Shown here: in pieces, positions 57,139 through 64,000 of the stretch
Layout: the number at the start of each line of letters is the position of its first letter
How positions within the stretch are numbered: position 1 is the first letter of the stretch
Assembly: GCA_025506515.1 (NCBI GenBank)
Contig: CM046452.1
Coordinates: 46,937,168-47,001,167 of the forward strand
Length of the DNA stretch: 64,000 bases
Direction of reading: 5' to 3'
Source: Flaveria trinervia
Taxonomy: Eukaryota; Streptophyta; Magnoliopsida; Asterales; Asteraceae
The notes under the pieces: model-generated
Databases searched by the model: none
What the model was told of the DNA's origin: nothing
What the model saw: only the letters and a program-made list of their open reading frames with translations
Position numbers and translations under genes: made by a program

Positions 57139-57148
57139 AATTTATAGT
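57139..57148 (-). promoter_or_regulatory. TATA box of the FAF-type gene
   Basis: Minus-strand CTATAAATTC lies about 45 bp upstream of the start codon at 57096, followed by a CT-rich leader (CAACTCTCTCTAACCC). Placement supports ATG 57096 as the start. Confidence 0.6.
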
Positions 57149-59407
57149 GGTGTCACAAGATGATGTTAGGGATACCTTTTTGCACCACTTGATATTATAT
57201 GTGTAACTATTGTTCTGTCACAGTCCCATTCATGCATGTTTTTATAAATGACAGAATATAGAGGTTTAAATTGGTTAGATTTGAATTTGGTAGATATTTG
57301 AGTTTGAGATGACGTGTTTCTTTTTAGCAATGTTCAAACACTCGTTATGAAAGGTCGAGATGTATAACTAAAGCATATTTAACTTTGGGCCACCTAAGAG
57401 AATAGGTACAACTACAACTAAACTCACCTAAGATCTAAGGCGAACCTAAAAAGCAGCTAGCTAAACGCTTATCACTAGAGGCAGATGTATAACCAAAAAC
57501 ATCCTAAGACGAAAGGCCGACCAAGAAAATAAGTAATTAAGCACTTCGGACTAAAAGCAAACCAAAACACTATATTGTCACAGAGATCGAGTATCTACCC
57601 TCCTCTACAAATCTCTCATCTTTACTTGACGTCTACAAGAATTTGTATCACCGATCATGTCCTCATTAAGATATGATGATTATATGTTTTTATTTATCTT
57701 ATCATCTTTTAAAGAAACGTATTTTACTACGATCACAGTTATCCATGTCAATTTATTTCTTTATGTTAAAAGAGTAAATGAAGGCTTTCTATATATATTT
57801 TGTTCAGATTTACATGCTTTAGACCCAAAAATAAGTATTCTATCATTGATTTTTTTCCTTCTTTTCACATTTCCAGGGACCTTCTAAAAGGAAGGTACAT
57901 ATGGTCGTAATTGGTTTGTGTTTGAATAATACTTTCCATTGCTTTGTAGAATATTTTATTTTTATTTTGTATCCGTTATAATGGATTACAGCCATATCAA
58001 AAGTCTTTCAATTCTACCGTCAAATAATAAAAATACACGACATGTCCACAATTTCCTTTTTGTTTTCATAAATTATATATAGACTTATAACTTTGACTAA
58101 TATAATTTTTTTTACATATTTAGTCAATAATAATGATCGAGTCAACATGTTACGTAAATATGTTATATATGTCTACGATATGCATTTTAGAAAATATCGT
58201 GAAAAAAGGGTTAAATCTATATCTAACTCGACATTTAATTTATTCTTTTGCTCAATTAAGGGTATTCGATTAGTAAGATAATTGATTTAGTTCTTTTAAA
58301 GTAACAAAAAATTATAACCTTCGATGAAAGTTATAAGTTAAAAACTATTATTAATTTCGATGGGATCCGATGTATTAAAAAAATTCATTAATAGAGAATA
58401 ATCTCATGTTGCTCTTAATTTTCATTGTGTAGGATGAATTCATTATCGCTCACTAGCACACAAACTTATTTGCGACATTGAAAATACAATTCCAGAACGT
58501 TTTCTTGACCGCCCATTAAAATAGGACATAAAAAAATAAGGGTATATTTGGGGCCGTTCTAAACTACCCCAAAAGGCCTAAGTAACAGCCCTAGAACACA
58601 TTTTCCATTTACCAAACTGAACTGTCCTTTACATATGAATCATCAAAGTGAGAGGATAGGCTCTAGATCAAGTCACTAATCACCTCAAGGCATATGTTCT
58701 TTTAATTGAATATATCTAGGTAGGAGGGACCTCACTTGCAGGTTAGTGTGAGGATGGACTCTAGATAGAATCACCGATCACTAGGGTTGCAATCCTTCGG
58801 GATTGGTCAGAAATGCAGGATAGAAAGTGTTGTCTGCTACTAGAAAGTGTAGGATCGATAAGGTTATCTGCAACCGGAGAGTGTAGGATTCTTAGGGTTG
58901 CCTGTTGCTTGAAACCTAGAGTGGCATATATATTGACATTCACTTTTCGATATGTGAGGGCGTTAGTGTGATTTGATTTGATAAACAATGTACATACTCA
59001 CAGGTTATATTGCTTAATTGTTTTAAAGTCCTTAGTTATGACTTACTAACGACATTGTAGTTGACGTGTTTTAGCTCATTGATGCAGAAGTTGGTAGTGT
59101 CGGGAGGCACTAGATAGATCGCTCCTTAGAAAAAAACAAAAGAAAAATTGCTCTACATACTAAACTAGGGGTATGGAGGAGAATTAATAGTTTAAGTTGA
59201 ATAAAATCTTTAGATGAATGATAATGACTAGATTAGATCTGTCTGGGGCAGTGCCTTAAATTGTATTTGTATTTTGAACGCAATCAACATTTGAATTATG
59301 TATGCACTGTAAAGTTTTAGTTCAATCTAGTTTTAATGGTCTTGAAGGTAAGTCTTCCTCTGATTATTGTTGTGTGATTGATACAACAGGTCGTGCATGT
59401 AAATTAA
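57149..59407. other. AT-rich spacer
   Basis: No gene is supported; frames at 57657-57887, 58093-58281 (+) and 58988-58761 (-) lack motifs. About 58640-58915 contains imperfect repeats (GAGGAT(A/G)G(G/A)CTCTAGAT twice; GAAAGTGT/AGTGTAGGAT three times). The last 350 bp has the flavour of an eroded LTR end, but no boundaries can be set. Confidence 0.45.
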
Positions 59408-60054
59408 TGTAAGGCCCCGTTCCCGGGCACCTTACAGCTGGTGGTTCATCGCACTTAAAACATTATAAAATGTACATTATTTTGCAGCGGAAATTAAAAC
59501 TTTCATTTATAATTAAAAACATGTCAATTACAACATCTGTTTTCATCTCAAAATACAAGACATGTCAAAATATGGATGCCAGCCTCAAAATGCTCCCAGT
59601 AGCTTATGCATCCATGCCTGCAACTCCTCAGCATCAACATATACATGCCAACTATCATGCATACAAAAGTCAGCGACGCTGAGTGAGTTCTAGTTTTATA
59701 ATAAAACATACTTTTCTGTGTTAAAACCGTTCTTTACTTTCTTTCAAAACATACTATACTTTATATCATTCGTGATCATGCATCATACGTACATACAGAT
59801 AATATCATTATTATCTTCCATTACGTTCATTAGCTTGTTCGTTTAACGTATTATATTATCATTCATTTCTTTTTCCAAATCCGGTCAGACTTTACTCTCT
59901 TCGTGGCACTCAGCCACGATTACTGAGGTCGAATGACAAGGATCCCGTTCAATACATTGTTACGATAATTCATTTACGTTCATTCATACTTCGTTCTTTC
60001 ATACATTATCTTTCGTTCATTACTCTTTATTACTCGAATCTTGTCTCATGCAAT

Positions 60055-60600
60055 ATCCCCGACTCATGCTCGAAAGTTGATGCTGTGTCGGGGCCTGCTC
60101 ACAAAACCCCCGACTCATGTCCAAAGACTGACACAACACCGGGATACGTGACAAAGATCCCATACGAGTCAATCACAGGGATTGAACTCCATCCGAGTCT
60201 GTTGCAACACAAAGTCGCTCACCTCATTATCTCGTCTCATGCAATATCCCCGACTCATGTCCGAAGACTGATACTGTGCCGGGGTCTGACAAACAAACCC
60301 CCGACTCATGTCCGACGACTGACATAGTACCGGGATACGCGACACGGATCTCATCATCCGTCACTTTCATCATATGCAATACTCCCGACTCATGTCCGAA
60401 GACTGATACAGTGTCGGGACCTGCTCACAAAACCCCGACTCATGTCCGAAGACTGACACAGTACCGGAGTACGTAATTTGTATCCTGTCTCATGCAATAC
60501 CCCCGACTCATGTCCAAAGACTGATACTGTGCCGGGGCCTGACACACAAACCCCCGACTCATGTCCGAAGACTGACACAGTACCGGGATACGCGACAAGG
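60055..60600 (-). repeat. Dimeric tandem array in G2 LTR (CCCCGACTCATGTCC units)
   Basis: Eight copies of a unit of about 50 bp beginning CCCCGACTCATGTCCGAAGA. They alternate in two types, A (CTGATACTGTGCCGGGGCCTG) shortened here to GCCGGGGCCTG, and B (GACACAGTACCGGGATACG), so the true period is an A+B dimer of about 100 bp, with unique spacers of 30-90 bp between some dimers. Open frames through it are by-products. Confidence 0.85.
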
Positions 60601-60964
60601 ACCTCTTTCGAGTCTGTTGCGACACAGAGTCGCTCACCTCATACATATGCTTGCAAGCCTTTCTATATTTTCTCTTTTATTCATTCATTTATTCAAGCAT
60701 GCATTCATTCATTCATTACGTTCCTCTTTTCATTATCTTCCACTTTACGTTATTTAATACTTCCATTACATTTGTTAACGTTTAACGCAAAGCCAAGGGA
60801 AGACATACAAATATAATAAGGAACATATACATAAACATAAACATACACCATCACCAATACATGCACATCATACATACATAACACACATCAAACATAAGCC
60901 ATCACATCATAATCAGGCCTATCTTCCTATTTTACCCCTTGAAATCCACTTAGAAAACCTCAAG

Positions 60965-61310
60965 TCCAAAGTGGGCGCATGGGACCTTCCAGGCGCATAA
61001 ACATAAAATTCTAATTATAAAACAGTCTGGGCGCATGGGCACTGTTTGGGCGTTTCTGCCCTGTTCATTGCATCACCAACACTTAGTCATTTCAAGCTCT
61101 TGCGCGCATGGGCACTATTTAGGCGCATGGCCAATACTTAGCCGTTTCTTTCACTGGGACGCATGGGCACTATTTAGGCGCATGGTCCATACTTAGCCTT
61201 TTCATCACTTGGGCGTATGGGTACTATTTAGGCGGATGGCCAACACTTAGGCGTCTGGTCTCTCATGCTGGACACATGGACAACTGTTTGGGCGCATGAA
61301 CCATTGTTCA
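60965..61310 (-). repeat. GGGCGCATGG array in G2 LTR
   Basis: Four to five degenerate units of about 60 bp built from GCGCATGGGCACTATTTAGG and GCGCATGG(C/T)C(C/A)A(A/T)ACTTAG, at about 60970, 61080, 61150, 61210 and 61275. Confidence 0.75.
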
Positions 61311-61970
61311 TGTTCATCAGACATTCTGAAATCTTTTCTATGCTACCAATTCACCCGATTCTTATTCTAAGCATACCCAAACATAGATCTAACATACTAA
61401 GGCCATCTAAGCATGCTAAACATCATCTCTAACCCATAATCATCATTATAACATGCATACATACATACAAAATTTGAACATAAAGCTGTAAACCCACGGT
61501 TTTACTTGAAAACATCACTTGGTATGCATAATAGCCCCAAATCAGTTAAAAATCCGTAAAAGAGGGGTTCTAGAAACTCACCTTAAGCAGCTTTTGAGCA
61601 ACACTCTTCCCGTTCAAGACCCACTTCGATTCAGCTCGTCAAATCCCGAAAACAAACTCTAAACAACCGAAACTTCGGTCAAGAACTCGAAACCCAACTG
61701 AAACCGAGCTCATAGAAGAGAAGACTTACCTTTTTCAGCTTCTTCTTGCTCTTTCTCTCTCTAGAACCGAGCTCTCTTTCTCTCTCTCTTCTTCTTTTCA
61801 GTCGTGAAGAAGATGATGAAGAAGGAAGAATGGGCAACCATGCCCTTTAATATCTTAAAATATAAAAAAGTGTACTTTGTACACTTTTCCCCCTCTATTT
61901 ATGCACAATTTCTATTCCTTCCACTTACTTTTCTCTTCCTTTTGTTTGAATAAAATTTCGGGGTGTTACA

Positions 61971-62005
61971 AGTCCACCCCCCTTAAAGAGGTTTCGTCCC
62001 CGAAA
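61971..62005 (-). promoter_or_regulatory. Polypurine tract of gypsy G2
   Basis: Minus strand TTTAAGGGGGGTGGACT directly before the LTR start TGTAACACC at 61970; it is preceded by GGTTTCGGGGACGAAACC, the usual phrase at chromovirus 3' ends. Confidence 0.85.
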
Positions 62006-62014
62006 CCTGTCGCT

Positions 62015-62380
62015 TCTCGAACAGTTACGGGTAACACTGGCTCACCTCTTCTTTGAGCTTGCATTCAAACTCAGATCCCTTTAGGCTTCACTGAACCCGC
62101 ACAAGTAAAACCATCATCCTCCTTAGCCTATTCTCTTCCTCTTATTAGTAATGGTCACCAGTCGCTCTTCGTGGTTGGTTACTCTGTCCATCTCGGTATT
62201 CTCTAGTAGCACGATCGTATCCTCATCGGTTGAGCTTTTTCTTAGACGATATGCATGGAACATCAGATGAATTCCACTTAACTCATCGGGTATCTCCAGT
62301 CGATGTGCCACTTCTCCTACCTGAGCAACAACTGAGAATGACCCTCTCCACTTTAGTACTAGCTTTACTCGATTTCAAAT
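62015..62380 (-). pseudogene. pol: Gypsy G2 Pol C-terminus (integrase end)
   Basis: Minus strand from about 62375: VVAQVGEVAHRLEIPDELSG, then IHLMFHAYRLRKSSTDED and VLLENTEMDRVT. This matches the chromovirus integrase end seen in G1 at 20310-20460 (VAYKLELPSELSGVHPVFHV). A stop at 62123 is followed by decayed chromodomain-like codons down to about 62015. The upstream part of pol is missing where hAT sequence begins. Confidence 0.85.
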
Positions 62381-63367
62381 CTAGTCTATTAAATATTCTA
62401 CCCCCGCAACATTTAAAAAAGGATTTAAAGTAGCGGCACAAGTAAAAACGGATGGTAACTCAAGAAAATATTTTTTAAACTTGTCTTTCATTGGTTCTAT
62501 CATTTCTCTAAACATACTATTTTTATTTTGAAAATTTTTAAAATTCAAAGTCATGAAATATAATTCTTGAAGCACCGAATAACTAGTGAGATAATAAACT
62601 CCCGATAATTTTGTAGTTGAGTTTTTAAACACCTCAAGAAATTCGGATAAATGTTCAATATTTTTCCAACCCAAATCCAAAAACAGGTCGTCTTCGCAAT
62701 TATCCGAAAGACTATTATGAAAAGCTTTTAAAGTGCCTTTTTGTTTTAAAGCACAATCAAACATATGACAAGTCGAATTCCACCTAGTAGGTACATCCCA
62801 ATTAGGCCCTAAAAATCTAGATTCGGTATCTTTACAAAGTTGCTTATAATCTTGATATCTTTTTCTACTTTTTTTAAAAACGTCGTGTAACATTAATCGA
62901 AAAGCTTTTATAAAGCTATCAACAAATGGTACGGATAGACCATCTTGTACTACTAAATTAATAATATGTGCAACACAACGAGTATGAAAAAATCACCGTT
63001 TGCAATCGGAAGATATTTTAATTTTAATTTTTCAACCGTGGTTGTGTTGTTGGAAGCGTTATCAAATGCCATTGAAAATATTTTATTTTGTAAATTAAAA
63101 GTAGTTATTACATTATCCAAAAAGTAAAATAAAAACTCTCCGGTGTGTGGATACGAAAATAGATCAAATGCAATCGTACGTTTCATCATTTGCCATGAAC
63201 TGGGATCTACCCAATGAGAAGTGATGCAAAGGTACGATCCGGGCAAACCGTGTGGCGCCGACCAAACGTCACTAGTTAAGTTTACACCGGTATTTATATT
63301 TTCAAATAATACAATTAAATCATTTTTTGCTTGCTTCTGTAATTTTAAACAATAACATCTAAGTGTA
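62381..63367 (-). pseudogene. hAT transposase, central part
   Basis: Minus strand. From about 63360: KLQKQAKNDLIVLFENI, VNLTSDVWSAPHGLPGSYLC, THWVDP-like SHWVDPSSWQMMKRTI, FDNASNNTTTVEKLKLKY; after a single-base frameshift near 62985-63000, RCVAHIINLVVQDG; then in a second frame 62893-62381: FLGPNWDVPTRWNSTCHMF and the alpha-helical region to LNPFLNVAGVEYLID. This is the RNase H-like core of BED-finger hAT (RICESLEEPER-like) transposases. The N-terminal BED finger is cut off by the copia at 63368 and the C-terminal hATC dimerisation domain is absent at the junction with gypsy G2. Confidence 0.9.
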
Positions 63368-63986
63368 TGTTGGATCAAGAAGAAGGCTAATGCAACCAAA
63401 ACTAGATCACTTAAGTTATTTTGGTGCTGCATGCAAAGGCTTCTGAAGCTTATCATGGAACTTCTGAAGCTTATCATGGAACTTCCGAAGGTTGTAGAGT
63501 TCTTCCGAAGACAAAGGGAAAGTCCAACTTCCGAAGACAGAATTCTACTTCCGAAGACAAATGCATACTTTCGAAGTTCAAGACTTAGAAGAATAAAGTA
63601 AAGACCACTTCCAAAGTATGATGAAAAGAAGAAGTCTCCAAGCCTTGGAAGAAGCAGCCTCTTCCAAAGTATAAAGTGGCCTCGGAAGTACTTACTCTTC
63701 CAAAGCCATTTAACCTTCGGAAGACACTGCCATAACCAGTGGACACAAGTATGGTCTCTGACACTCCGCTCAGACTTCTGATACAGCATGGCTTCTTCCT
63801 AAAGAACCATGTTGTTGACCATACTTTATTCCACTGTTTACCTTTTCATGATAGTACAGTTGCCATCTTTAGTTGGTGACAAAAGGTAAGTCAGGGACAT
63901 GTCCTGACTATCAAATCTCAAATAAGACTTTATCTCAGATACCTTAACTATAGTCTTGTAGTATAGGCTTTAGCTAAAGGATCCCA
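63368..63986 (+). mobile_element. 5' LTR of copia C4 (runs off the window)
   Basis: Starts TGTTGGATCAAGAAG within the hAT gene and ends GGATCCCA. Like the C1/C2 LTRs it has AAGGCTAATGCAACC near the start and exact CTTCCGAAG/CTTCGGAAG motifs at 63482, 63502, 63528, 63548 and 63715, but is otherwise diverged, so it is a separate Sirevirus-like family. The left target duplication would be GTGTA; its partner is outside. Confidence 0.82.
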
Positions 63987-63988
63987 GC

Positions 63989-64000
63989 TGGTATCAAAGT
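63989..64000 (+). promoter_or_regulatory. Primer-binding site of copia C4
   Basis: TGGTATCAAAGT at the very end of the window, two bases after the LTR end, matches the initiator-methionine-tRNA PBS pattern with one change. Confidence 0.75.

Larger units (their letters stand above)
59408..61970 (-). mobile_element. 3' LTR of gypsy element G2
   Basis: 2563 bp; on the minus strand it starts TGTAACACCCCGAAATTTT (61970) and ends GGGGCCTTACA (59408). Immediately upstream on that strand are a PPT and the end of pol, so this is a 3' LTR, not a solo LTR. It carries two tandem-repeat arrays (60055-60600 and 60965-61310). No matching 5' LTR lies in the window; the element is truncated at about 62380. 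Confidence 0.82.

Noticed and set aside
59470..59682. Plus-strand ORF of 70 codons
   Set aside because: It lies inside the gypsy G2 LTR on the opposite strand and has no motif.
60055..60600. CRISPR-like or coding interpretation of the repeat array
   Set aside because: Units are a degenerate dimer inside an LTR; the open frames simply reflect the repeat and hit stops at irregular places.

Overview
This is a repeat-dominated, AT-rich stretch of a higher-plant nuclear genome. Long spliceosomal introns, plant-type Ty1/copia, Ty3/gypsy chromovirus and hAT families, and a fragment that looks like mitochondrial group II intron DNA all fit. The style of the retroelements (2.5-2.9 kb chromovirus LTRs, a Sirevirus-like copia with a long extra ORF after pol) suggests Asteraceae, but that is an inference from memory of family resemblance. 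No prokaryotic features are present.

Only two host genes are supported. At 1947-5735 (+) is a two-exon gene for a secreted GPI-anchored protein of the At5g19250-like family; its 3.2 kb intron contains an internal duplication. At 56423-57096 (-) is a FANTASTIC FOUR (FAF)-type gene whose conserved domain is split by a single-base frameshift near 56660, so it is either a young pseudogene or an assembly error.

Between 10.7 and 43.3 kb lies a nest of retrotransposons that can be dissected to the base because each insertion keeps its 5-bp target duplication. The oldest layer is a fossil copia (C3, RNase H at 10676-11100, its 3' LTR starting at 28059). Into its 3' untranslated part inserted copia C2 (minus strand, 11612-28009, TSD AACCG). 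C2 was then hit by a complete gypsy chromovirus G1 (12723-23160, TSD GTTGT) inside its gag zinc knuckle, and by a gypsy element now reduced to a solo LTR (24247-27128, TSD GTGTG). The C3 LTR was interrupted by copia C1 (28305-43286, TSD ACAGT), which itself carries another gypsy solo LTR (31930-34533, TSD AAGAC) in its protease region.

The most unusual points are: (1) G1 gag and pol are in different frames but are joined in frame by an 89-nt GT-AG intron-like segment at 17131-17219; (2) C1 carries about 1270 codons of additional, decayed coding sequence between pol and the 3' LTR; (3) a 9-bp motif, CTTCCGAAG or its complement, is densely arrayed in the LTRs, the gag tail and the post-pol spacer of the copia family; (4) two diverged chromovirus LTR families keep the same Pol III-like A/B-box pair; (5) a pol-less LTR element (47102-50099, minus strand) carries duplicated arrays of a 21-bp repeat. 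The right edge holds a gypsy 3' LTR with complex tandem arrays (59408-61970), the end of its pol, a truncated hAT transposase, and the 5' LTR and primer-binding site of another copia that runs out of the window. The remaining sequence is AT-rich spacer with microsatellites and eroded fragments.
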